In this document: positions 1-5,321 of the stretch, piece after piece
Position numbering within the stretch: position 1 is the stretch's first letter
Layout of the letters: each line of letters starts with the position of its first letter
DNA from: an uncultured bacterium
Lineage (GTDB): Bacteria; Verrucomicrobiota; Lentisphaeria; Oligosphaerales; Oligosphaeraceae
Length of the DNA stretch: 6,395 nucleotides
Assembly (NCBI GenBank): GCA_902783355.1
Contig: CACZQQ010000169.1
Span: 1 to 6,395 of the forward strand
Reading direction: 5' to 3'
Translations under genes and position numbers: made by a program
Notes under the pieces: generated by a model
The model's input: only the letters and a program-made list of their open reading frames with translations
The model's database searches: none
What the model was told of the DNA's origin: nothing

Positions 1-307
1 CCCCTGCAGGGCAAACCCCCGCGAGACGCCGTCTGCAGCGTTCGCCGCAATGCACATCCAGGCCCCCCGCAGGGCAGACCCCGCGAGACGCCGTCTGCGG
101 CATCCGCCGCAATGCACATCCACGCCCCCGCAGGACTGCCTCCCGCGAGACGCCGTCTGCGGCGTTCGCCGCAAGAACACGCGCACGCAGAGAACCCCGC
201 AGCTCCCGCGAGACGCCGTCTGCGGCGTTCGCCGCAATGCACATCCAAGCCCCCCACAGGCAGTCCCCGCGAGACGCCGTCTGCGGCATCGCCGCAATGC
301 ACATCCA
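1..307. repeat. Tandem array of five ~62-bp hairpin-bearing repeats
   Basis: Five copies of a roughly 40-nt core start at 21, 83, 145, 208 and 269 (periods 62, 62, 63, 61), separated by about 22-nt C-rich linkers that resemble one another. The first 16 nt of the core, GCGAGACGCCGTCTGC, are identical in all five and contain the inverted repeat AGACG-C-CGTCT. Next comes a stem GCGGC/GCCGC with a changing loop (GTTC in copies 3 and 4, ATCC in copy 2, ATC in copy 5; copy 1 has one stem mismatch), then CAATGCACATCCA, which copy 3 has lost. Base 1 lies inside a linker, so the array probably continues upstream. The period is not a multiple of three, so the repeat passes through different frames and the open frames across it (for example 50-385) are not credible genes. 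The function is unknown; REP-like or protein-binding DNA elements are possible. Confidence 0.93.
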
Positions 308-434
308 GGCCCTCCGTGCGGCGGCGTTCACAATAATACTTCAGTGGATTGCGCAAACAGGAAAAACGAACGGCGGCGTTTATAATATCGTCATCGCCCG
401 CCGAACTACAACCCCATCCACGGAGTGACACGCC
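308..434 (+). promoter_or_regulatory. Promoter region of the beta-propeller gene
   Basis: A consensus -10 box TATAAT lies at 381-386. At the usual 17-bp spacing the -35 would fall on 358-363 (CAGGAA), which is a poor match and suggests activator dependence. A perfect 8-bp palindrome TTGCGCAA at 349-356 lies upstream and is a possible regulator site. A Shine-Dalgarno GGAG at 422-425 sits 9 nt before the ATG at 435. The -10 context TTATAATAT is shared with the promoter at 2136-2163, which fits joint control of the two + strand sugar genes by the GntR regulator between them, although no shared operator is obvious. Confidence 0.55.
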
Positions 435-1340
435 ATGACAGCACAGAACACCGTCCTCAGACGCCTCGGCACCTTTGATTTGGACATCGCCGAGGCCAAT
501 CCCGTCATCTTCAAGGGCAAGCCCTACCTGATGGAATACATCCGCAACCGCAAGTCGACCATCTACAGGGACGGCCGCCCCGTCTCCCACTTCCGCTTCC
601 GCGACATGACGGACATGAAGACCTTCTCCGCCCCCTTCGGCTTCGGCCTCCACCTGGGCAACGCCTTCGTCAAGGACGACCACATCGTCGTCACCGCCGT
701 CGAGGACTGGGGGAAGAGCCGCTTCTACGAACTGGAGTCCGACGACATGGTGCATTGGACCGAGCCGCGCGTCATCCTCGAAGACCCCGCGTGGGAGGGC
801 TACAACACCTCCGTCTGCGAGGCGGACGGGCGCTACGTGATGGCCTTCGAGCTGGGCAAGCCGAAGGAACTCGTGAATGTCGCCTTCACCATGTTCTTCG
901 CGGAATCGACGGACCTGAAGACGTGGCGCCTCATCCCCGAGGCCGTCTTCGGGCGCGACATCTACACGGGAGCCCCCCTGCTCCGCTTCCACAACGGCTT
1001 CTTCTACTTCTTCCACCTGGAGGGCAGCTACGAGGAGGGCTTCATCACCGTCGTCGCGCGCTCGAGCGACCTGAAGAACTGGGAATGGGGCCGCCGCACC
1101 GTCATGGAGCGCAGTCAGGACGACAGGATGATCCTGCCGCGCGCCGCCACCTTCTTCACGCCGGCGCAGCTGCTGCACATCGCCAGCGCCGTCCACATCA
1201 ACGTCTCCGACCTGGACATGTGCGACTGCGGCGGCCGGCTGCTGATGTGCTACAGCTGGGGCAACCAGCGGGGCACGGAGTTCCTCGCGCTGGCGGAGGC
1301 CGCCTGCTCCGAAGCCGCCTTCTGCGAAAGCTTCTTCTGA
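435..1340 (+). CDS. Five-bladed beta-propeller glycosidase-like protein (GH43/GH32/GH130-like)
   Basis: This 301-residue protein looks like a five-bladed beta-propeller of the kind used by glycoside hydrolases of clans GH43/GH32 and by GH130 phosphorylases. Three blade signatures of the S-x-D-(L/M)-x-x-W type are visible: SDDMVHWTE at 102-110, STDLKTWRL at 158-166 and SSDLKNWEW at 210-218. Other propeller-like segments are EANP near residue 20, NTSVCEADGRYVMAFE at 124-139, and a C-terminal stretch near 257-289 with NVSDLDMCDCGG followed by CYSWGNQRG. Candidate acidic active-site residues exist but I cannot assign base and acid securely. There is no signal peptide or membrane segment, so it should act in the cytoplasm, perhaps on an imported oligosaccharide. 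The start is supported by GGAG 9 nt upstream. It converges on the GntR regulator and is probably one of its targets. The fold is fairly sure, the substrate unknown, and a non-catalytic sugar-binding propeller is possible. Confidence 0.72.
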   Translation: MTAQNTVLRRLGTFDLDIAEANPVIFKGKPYLMEYIRNRKSTIYRDGRPVSHFRFRDMTDMKTFSAPFGFGLHLGNAFVKDDHIVVTAVEDWGKSRFYELESDDMVHWTEPRVILEDPAWEGYNTSVCEADGRYVMAFELGKPKELVNVAFTMFFAESTDLKTWRLIPEAVFGRDIYTGAPLLRFHNGFFYFFHLEGSYEEGFITVVARSSDLKNWEWGRRTVMERSQDDRMILPRAATFFTPAQLLHIASAVHINVSDLDMCDCGGRLLMCYSWGNQRGTEFLALAEAACSEAAFCESFF

Positions 1341-1350
1341 AGCCGCAGGA

Positions 1351-1372
1351 GGGCCGTGCGGCCGTGCGGCCC
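1351..1372. terminator. GC hairpin between convergent genes
   Basis: In the 40-nt gap between two convergent stop codons, GGGCCG (1351-1356) can pair with CGGCCC (1367-1372), and an inner GGCCG-TG-CGGCC stem is an alternative. The segment is built from a tandem GGCCGTGC duplication. No T-tract follows on either strand, so it is not a classical intrinsic terminator. A bidirectional transcription barrier is inferred mainly from position. Confidence 0.35.
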
Positions 1373-1380
1373 CCCCGCGC

Positions 1381-2094
1381 CTATGCGTCGCCCGCCGCGT
1401 CCATGGCCTCGTAGAGGATGGACAGGTAGTTCTCCGTGTGCATTGTCATCACGCGCTTGAGCTCCGCCGTGTCGCGCTTCTCCAGCGCCTCGATAATCTC
1501 CCTGTGGATGCGGATATAGTCGTCGCGCTCCTCCCGCGTGAGCGTATCCGAGTCGTTAGGCCGTATGAAGAGGAAGTGCGTGATCAGGGGAATCAGGCTG
1601 GCGATATATTCGTTGTGGGTGGCCAGCAGGAGGGCGCTGTGGAACTGCGCCTCCAGGCGGCGGCGCGGCTCATTGGCCAACACGGCGTCGCTGCCGAACG
1701 CATTCAGGAGGCGCCTCAGCTTCTTCAGATCCTCCTCCGTCCGGTTGCGCGCCATCACGCTGACGGCCCCCAGTTCGAGGCATGTGCGCAGCTCGCCCAG
1801 CTTGGCGGCGACCATCGGCCCCTGCTGCTGAAGGAAGGGGAAGAAGGAGCGGTAGGGGTCCTCGGGGAAGAGCCGCCGGATGATGGGGCCGACCTTCTGC
1901 CGCGATTCGATGATGCCCAGGACGCGGAAACGGCCCAGCGCCTCCCGCAACATGGAGCGGCTGACACCCAGCTGCTGCGCGAAGGCGATCTCCGGCGGCA
2001 GGACGTCGCCGACCGTCAGGCGGTTCTTGATGATGTAGTTGCGGACGGCGTCGTAGGCCTGTTCGACTGCGTTGGTTTGCTTGCGTGCGGTCAT
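1381..2094 (-). CDS. GntR-family transcriptional regulator, FadR subfamily (FCD domain)
   Basis: The 237-residue protein has an N-terminal winged helix-turn-helix (about residues 9-75; PPEIAFAQQLGVSRSMLREAL spans 33-53 and holds the recognition helix) followed by an all-helical FCD ligand-binding domain (about 90-230). The FCD metal site is recognisable as E148-x-x-x-H152, H197 and H219; the usual first ligand Asp is replaced by Glu. Members of this subfamily bind sugar acids or other organic acids and mostly act as local repressors. I chose the ATG at 2094 because the open frame extends to 2220 only through the promoter and start of the divergent gene, and the GntR domain begins right after this Met. 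No strong Shine-Dalgarno precedes it. It is divergent from the TIM-barrel gene and convergent with the propeller gene, so it likely controls both. The ligand is unknown. Confidence 0.92.
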   Translation of the reverse strand: MTARKQTNAVEQAYDAVRNYIIKNRLTVGDVLPPEIAFAQQLGVSRSMLREALGRFRVLGIIESRQKVGPIIRRLFPEDPYRSFFPFLQQQGPMVAAKLGELRTCLELGAVSVMARNRTEEDLKKLRRLLNAFGSDAVLANEPRRRLEAQFHSALLLATHNEYIASLIPLITHFLFIRPNDSDTLTREERDDYIRIHREIIEALEKRDTAELKRVMTMHTENYLSILYEAMDAAGDA

Positions 2095-2135
2095 AATGAC
2101 ATAAAATAAACGTAAACGCGAATTCTGCCGTCGCC

Positions 2136-2194
2136 TTGCAAAACTCTTCCGCTGGATTATAATATATGGAACAGAGGACAATTCGACACGGGAG
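2136..2194 (+). promoter_or_regulatory. Promoter and RBS of the TIM-barrel-like gene
   Basis: A -35 TTGCAA (2136-2141) and a perfect -10 TATAAT (2158-2163) are separated by 16 bp. The ribosome binding site GGGAG (2190-2194) lies 6 nt before the ATG at 2201. The -10 sits in the 8-bp palindrome ATTATAAT (2156-2163), flanked by TTCC (2147-2150) and GGAA (2168-2171) in inverted orientation, which is a possible operator for the divergent GntR regulator. An A/T-rich block at 2100-2116 is where the regulator's own minus-strand promoter should lie, but I see no convincing box pair there. Confidence 0.65.
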
Positions 2195-2200
2195 ACGACG

Positions 2201-3043
2201 ATGGAGAGCATGGAGAGCAAGTTTTGGCTGTGGGGCTACACGCTGGAGACCATTCCGGGCACGGCGTTCTTCGTGCCTGGCGAGACGCGCTGCAGCCTGG
2301 AGACCGCCGCGCACTATCTGGGCTGCGACGGCGTCTTCTGGATGAACGGCCTGCACGACCTGGACGCCTTCAACGACCGCCACATGGAACTGCTGAAGGA
2401 GTTCCCCTCCGTCATCTGCGGCCTGACGCACATCGAGACCAACGGCCCGGGCAAAGGCGGCTGGAGGATGCTCTACAAGGAGGCCGCCGCGCGGGTGGCG
2501 GCGCTGGCAAAGCGTTACCCCAACATCAAGGGGGCCATCATCGACGACTTCCTGCACGTGGAAGGCCCCAGCCGCGACATGACGCCCGACGAGCTGCACG
2601 AGGTCAACGCCGTCCTGAAGGCGGACGACCCCTCCCTCATGCTCTACGTGGTGCACTACCATGTGACGCAGGCCCCCGGCCAGCTCATCCCCTTCCAAGA
2701 GGATTTCGACGGCATGACCACATGGGCGTGGAACTCCACAAATGACTTCTGGAACTCCCTCTATGAGAAAGAGATACGCGAAATGCGCCAACTCTATCCA
2801 AATAAACGAGTTATACAGGGTCTCTTCCTGAACGCCTACGGAGATCTGGGCGACAATGCGGCGCAGCCCATGGACCAGCTGGAACTGCAGTGCGAACGCA
2901 TCTCGCCCATGCTGGACGAGGGCGTCGTCGACGGCTGGTGCGCCCTGCAGAACGGCCACCTCTGCCGCGAGTCCCACCGCCGCCAGGTGATGTTCCTGAA
3001 GGCCTATTGGGAGTGGTACCGCGGCACGCGGACCGTGCGCTGA
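2201..3043 (+). CDS. Putative TIM-barrel glycoside hydrolase-like protein
   Basis: The 280-residue protein has the rhythm of a (beta/alpha)8 barrel with short hydrophobic strands ending in acidic or aromatic residues: DGVFWMN (43-49), VICGLTHIET (71-80), GAIIDDFLH (111-119), LMLYVVHYH (147-155), DGMTTWAWN (170-178), VIQGLFLNAYGD (204-215) and VDGWCAL (243-249). D115/D116 and E79 are the best catalytic or ligand-binding candidates. No signal peptide or membrane helix is seen, so it is probably cytoplasmic. The start is fixed by GGGAG 6 nt upstream; the first six residues are a duplicated MES from two copies of ATGGAGAGC. Residues about 178-207 use A/T-ending and rare codons (ATA, AAA, AAT, CGA) unlike the rest of the gene. 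It is divergent from the GntR regulator and likely works with the propeller protein on the same sugar. I do not recognise a characterised family, and enzymatic activity is inferred from fold only. Confidence 0.68.
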   Translation: MESMESKFWLWGYTLETIPGTAFFVPGETRCSLETAAHYLGCDGVFWMNGLHDLDAFNDRHMELLKEFPSVICGLTHIETNGPGKGGWRMLYKEAAARVAALAKRYPNIKGAIIDDFLHVEGPSRDMTPDELHEVNAVLKADDPSLMLYVVHYHVTQAPGQLIPFQEDFDGMTTWAWNSTNDFWNSLYEKEIREMRQLYPNKRVIQGLFLNAYGDLGDNAAQPMDQLELQCERISPMLDEGVVDGWCALQNGHLCRESHRRQVMFLKAYWEWYRGTRTVR

Positions 3044-3046
3044 TGG

Positions 3047-3376
3047 CTAGAGCATTGCGGCCGAAGGGATGTATTTCTTGATGAAGGCGAAGCGGTCTGT
3101 CTCCTTGGTCAGCTCCTCGTAGCGGATGCAACCCAGTTCATACTCCGCCTGCAGCCCAAGCCAAAATTGCGCGGTCGTTCCAAAGAACCGCGACAGACGC
3201 ATCGCCGTGTCGGCGGTGACGGCGCGCTTGCCCAATACGATCTCGTTGATCCGGCGCGGCGGCACGCCAATCTCACGCGCCAGGCGGTTCTGCGACATGC
3301 CCAGCGGCTCCAGAAACTCGGCCAGCAGAACCTCGCCAGGATGGACCGGCGGCAGATATTTGTCTTCGTTAGCCAT
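3047..3376 (-). CDS. higA: HigA family antitoxin, XRE-type DNA-binding protein
   Basis: The 109-residue protein is a typical HigA antitoxin: the N-terminal LPPVHPGEVLLAEFLEPLG (8-26) precedes a Cro/CI-type helix-turn-helix (about 27-65; MSQNRLAREIGVPPRRINEI) and the conserved TTAQFWLGLQAEYEL (67-81). It should neutralise HigB and repress the operon through its helix-turn-helix. The ATG at 3376 is chosen because AAGGGGG (3391-3385 on the minus strand) sits 8 nt upstream; a TTG at 3394 is possible but would absorb this site. It follows higB by 14 nt, the usual toxin-first order of higBA. Its stop lies 3 nt from the stop of the convergent TIM-barrel gene with no terminator between. The cassette is less GC-rich than its neighbours, suggesting acquisition by transfer. 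Confidence 0.93.
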   Translation of the reverse strand: MANEDKYLPPVHPGEVLLAEFLEPLGMSQNRLAREIGVPPRRINEIVLGKRAVTADTAMRLSRFFGTTAQFWLGLQAEYELGCIRYEELTKETDRFAFIKKYIPSAAML

Positions 3377-3390
3377 GATTGCAACCCCCT

Positions 3391-3666
3391 TCAATGGTAA
3401 TCCTCTATTTTGACATTATCAGCCCCGTCGTTCCATGAAAATGTGACACGCCATTGGTCATTGATGCGAATGCTGTAGAAGCCTTGCCGTCCCTCCAATG
3501 CTTCAAAGTGATTGCCTGGCGGCTTGCGCAAATCTTCAGGCGCGGTAGCGTTGTTTACCATTTTCAGTTTTCTTCGGGCACCTACCTGTATGTTCTCTGG
3601 CAACTTGCGTGAGCACTCGCCGATGTAAATCTTCTGGGTCTCTTTGTCAGCAAAATTCTTGATCAT
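3391..3666 (-). CDS. higB: HigB toxin, RelE-superfamily mRNA interferase
   Basis: The 91-residue protein matches the HigB family in length and landmarks: MIKNFADKETQKIY at the start, LRKPPGNHFEALEGR (46-60), and the C-terminal DQWRVTFSWNDGADNVKIED followed by YH. In Proteus vulgaris HigB the catalytic residues are His54, Asp90, Tyr91 and His92; the equivalents here, H53, D89, Y90 and H91, are all present, as is the WR(V/I)TF core, so the toxin looks intact. The family cleaves mRNA on the translating ribosome and slows growth. It is first in the higBA operon, transcribed from the promoter at 3708-3735. Codon use is more A/T-rich than in the flanking genes. Confidence 0.93.
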   Translation of the reverse strand: MIKNFADKETQKIYIGECSRKLPENIQVGARRKLKMVNNATAPEDLRKPPGNHFEALEGRQGFYSIRINDQWRVTFSWNDGADNVKIEDYH

Positions 3667-3707
3667 TTTAACAAAACGGTGTGATGTTGTGGATTGGCGT
3701 CTTGCAT

Positions 3708-3735
3708 ACTATAACGCGGCGCATTATTATTGCAA
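3708..3735 (-). promoter_or_regulatory. higBA promoter
   Basis: Read on the minus strand, TTGCAA (3735-3730) and TATAGT (3713-3708) form a -35/-10 pair with 16-bp spacing, about 40 nt upstream of the higB ATG. A run of seven A on this strand (3755-3749) lies in the position of an UP element. The promoter encloses the palindrome at 3711-3727. Confidence 0.55.
3711..3727. promoter_or_regulatory. Candidate HigA operator palindrome
   Basis: ATAACGCGGCGCATTAT is a 17-bp palindrome around a central G with a single mismatched pair (C3715/A3723). It fills the space between the -35 and -10 boxes of higBA, where binding would block RNA polymerase. Autorepression by HigA is established for the family; this particular site is inferred. 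A second, wider inverted repeat, CTTGCA (3701-3706) and TGCAAG (3731-3736), brackets it. Confidence 0.5.
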
Positions 3736-3858
3736 GGGCCCTGCGCACTTTTTTTCGTCGCCGCTATGCGAAACGCCATTGCGCCATTATCTTATCTGCA
3801 ATCCTCACAGGGCGTGGGGGTCCAAGTCTGACAACATCCGGCAACCAAGGAGAAGAGA

Positions 3859-4227
3859 ATGGCCTGTTTTGCTGTACCGGTGGCGGAAGCCGTCGTGACG
3901 ACGATTGTGCAGAAGGTGCTTGCCAAGAAGGAGCAGTCCTCCAAGGCGAAGAATCCGTTTTCGCGCAAGTTGCAGTGGCTGAACAACATGCTGTGGGGCG
4001 GCTCCGCCCTGCTGGCCTTCGAGCACGTCTGGCACGGGGAGGTCGTGCCGTGGTTCCCCTTCCTGACGGCCGCGGAGAGCCCGGAAAGCACCTCCGAAAT
4101 GCTGCACGAGATGTCGACGGTCGGCGTCACGATGGCCGCCCTGGTCACCGTCGTCTGGCTGGCGATGGTCGCCGTGTCCAGCCTGATCGAGAAGCGCGCG
4201 CAGGCCTCCATGGCCGCGCAGGAATAG
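3859..4227 (+). CDS. Small membrane protein of the lar operon, paralogue A
   Basis: I do not recognise the family of this 122-residue protein. It has an N-terminal amphipathic or hydrophobic helix starting MACFAVPVAEAVVTTIVQKV (1-20), a basic linker (22-37), a membrane helix around 39-58 (LNNMLWGGSALLAFEHVWHG), an acidic loop (61-84) and a second membrane helix around 86-109. Potential metal- or heme-binding residues are C3, E55, H56, H59 and H83. The start is fixed by AAGGAG 6 nt upstream. It is the first gene of a tight + operon: the next ATG follows the stop by 13 nt, then larB and larC. Residues 46-105 align by eye with residues 36-88 of the next protein, so the pair look like diverged tandem paralogues that may form a heteromer. 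A role in nickel handling or in the function of an NPN enzyme is inference from context only. Confidence 0.88.
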   Translation: MACFAVPVAEAVVTTIVQKVLAKKEQSSKAKNPFSRKLQWLNNMLWGGSALLAFEHVWHGEVVPWFPFLTAAESPESTSEMLHEMSTVGVTMAALVTVVWLAMVAVSSLIEKRAQASMAAQE

Positions 4228-4240
4228 ACAGGAGGCTGCC

Positions 4241-4558
4241 ATGACCCTGCTCATCACCGTCTTCGCCGCCGTCATCAGCACCATCGTCTGGTACCAGAGC
4301 ACCTCCCGCAGGGAGATGAAGCTGGGCGCCCTCAGCTTGATGTACTGGGGCGCCTCCCTCATGTGGTTCGTGGACGCCATCTTCGAGTACGCGGAACTGC
4401 ACGAGGCGTATTTCACGCCGTCGGCGGCGGACATGCTGAACGATTCCTACCTCGGCCTCTCCGTGGTGGCCTTGGGCCTCGTCATCTGGCTGGCCGTCCT
4501 GCTGGTCAAGGACCCGAAGGGCGTCCTGAAGTCGGCGCTGTGCCCGAAGGCGAACTGA
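4241..4558 (+). CDS. Small membrane protein of the lar operon, paralogue B
   Basis: This unrecognised 105-residue protein has three predicted membrane helices: 1-18 (TLLITVFAAVISTIVWY), 27-47 (KLGALSLMYWGASLMWFVDAI within it) and 70-89 (YLGLSVVALGLVIWLAVLLV). The loop between the last two is acidic (E49, E52, E55, D64, D68) with H54. A perfect AGGAGG (4230-4235) lies 5 nt before the ATG. Compared with the preceding protein it shares WG-x-S at 36-39, an acidic residue nine positions after the Trp (D45 versus E55), DML at 64-66 (EML there), and a last helix with S, G, AL and WLA in register. larB starts 7 nt after its stop, so the two are certainly co-transcribed. The function is unknown. Confidence 0.88.
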   Translation: MTLLITVFAAVISTIVWYQSTSRREMKLGALSLMYWGASLMWFVDAIFEYAELHEAYFTPSAADMLNDSYLGLSVVALGLVIWLAVLLVKDPKGVLKSALCPKAN

Positions 4559-4565
4559 CCCTTGG

Positions 4566-5321
4566 ATGAAGACGGAGGTCAAAACCCTTCTGGAATCCGT
4601 CCGCGACGGTAGCCTCTCCGTGGAGGAGGCGCTGCTGCGCCTGAAGGCGGCGCCCTACGAAGACCTCGGCTATGCGAAGGTCGACCTTCACCGCGGCATC
4701 CGCCAGGGCGCCCATGAAGTCATCTACGGCGCGGGCAAGACCGTCGCGCAGATCGCCGGCATCGTCGAGGCCATGCGCCGCCACGGGCAGGAGCGCATTC
4801 TCGTCACGCGGCTCTCGCCGCAGGCGGCGCAGGAGCTGTCGGGCCAATGCCCCCTCGCCTATCATGAGACGGCCCGCCTCGGCGTCGTCGGCGGGATGCC
4901 CGAGCCCGACGGCATCGGCACCATCGTCGTCGCGACAGGCGGCACAAGCGACCTGCCCGTGGCGGAGGAGGCGGCCGTCACCGCCGAGTTCTACGGCAAC
5001 GCGACCGTGCGCCTGTATGACGTCGGCGTCGCGGGCCTGCACCGCCTTCTCTCCCACAAGGAGGAGCTGATGGCGGCGACCGTCGTCATCGCCATCGCGG
5101 GCATGGAAGGCGCCTTGGCGAGCGTGATCGGCGGCCTCGTAGACTGCCCCGTGGTCGCCGTCCCGACCAGCGTCGGCTACGGCGCCTCCTTCCAGGGGCT
5201 CTCCGCCCTGCTCTCCATGCTGAACTCCTGCGCCAGCGGCGTCTCCGTCGTGAACATCGACAACGGCTTCGGCGCAGGCTATCTGGCCAGCCGCATCAAC
5301 CATATCGAGGCGAAGAAATGA
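4566..5321 (+). CDS. larB: LarB, NaAD carboxylase/hydrolase of nickel-pincer cofactor synthesis
   Basis: LarB carboxylates the pyridinium ring of nicotinic acid adenine dinucleotide and hydrolyses it to pyridinium-3,5-biscarboxylic acid mononucleotide, the first step of nickel-pincer nucleotide synthesis in the cytoplasm. The 251-residue length fits the family. Its N-terminal helical region (1-45) is followed by the PurE-like domain with ATGGTSDLPVAEEA (123-136), AGMEGALASVIGGL (178-191), AVPTSVGYGASFQGL (198-212) and LLSMLNSCASGV (215-226). C222 corresponds to the cysteine (Cys221 in L. plantarum) that forms a covalent adduct with the substrate. No good Shine-Dalgarno precedes the ATG; with only 7 nt after the previous stop, translation may depend on coupling. 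The stop overlaps the larC start as ATGA. Confidence 0.97.
   Translation: MKTEVKTLLESVRDGSLSVEEALLRLKAAPYEDLGYAKVDLHRGIRQGAHEVIYGAGKTVAQIAGIVEAMRRHGQERILVTRLSPQAAQELSGQCPLAYHETARLGVVGGMPEPDGIGTIVVATGGTSDLPVAEEAAVTAEFYGNATVRLYDVGVAGLHRLLSHKEELMAATVVIAIAGMEGALASVIGGLVDCPVVAVPTSVGYGASFQGLSALLSMLNSCASGVSVVNIDNGFGAGYLASRINHIEAKK

Larger units (their letters stand above)
3667..3858. promoter_or_regulatory. Divergent intergenic region between higBA and the lar operon
   Basis: This 192-nt spacer carries the higBA promoter and its candidate operator (listed separately). For the + operon a weak pair TTGTGG (3687-3692) / TATAAC (3710-3715) with 17-bp spacing overlaps the same palindrome, so HigA could influence both directions; this is speculative. 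A strong Shine-Dalgarno AAGGAG (3847-3852) lies 6 nt before the ATG at 3859. No gene, tRNA or riboswitch is apparent in the rest. Confidence 0.5.

Noticed and set aside
21..284. GCCGTCT in each repeat resembling the Neisseria DNA uptake sequence
   Set aside because: The match stops after GCCGTCT (GC follows instead of GAA), it occurs only within the tandem unit, and nothing else suggests a Neisseria relative.
21..307. CRISPR array
   Set aside because: The intervals between repeats are similar to each other rather than unique spacers, the repeats are imperfect with variable loops, one copy has lost its 3' part, and no cas gene is present.
50..428. Open frames through the repeat array encoding Arg/Cys-rich peptides
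   Set aside because: The ~62-bp period shifts the frame at each copy, all three frames are open only because the DNA is GC-rich, and there is no ribosome binding site or coding bias.
755..1414. Plus-strand open frame overlapping the beta-propeller gene
   Set aside because: The product is Arg/Pro/Leu-rich without motifs and lies in the +1 or +2 frame of a gene with clear propeller signatures.
1670..2977. Long open frame on the minus strand (435 codons)
   Set aside because: It is antisense to the TIM-barrel-like gene and out of frame with the GntR regulator, crosses the promoter region, and has low-complexity composition typical of a GC-rich shadow.
3719..3755. Hairpin GCGCA/TGCGC followed by seven T, as an attenuator in the lar-operon leader
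   Set aside because: The stem is only 5 bp with an 18-nt loop, and the likely start from the TATAAC box would fall inside the first arm. The T run is better explained as an A-tract upstream of the higBA promoter.
3859..4558. CbiM/CbiN-type nickel transporter components
   Set aside because: Neither protein has the length or N-terminal metal-binding motif of CbiM, and no CbiQ/CbiO gene is present. The two resemble each other more than any transporter subunit I recall.
4506..5303. Minus-strand open frame opposite larB
   Set aside because: larB on the opposite strand is unmistakable, and the antisense product shows only composition bias (Asp/Ala/Gly/His).
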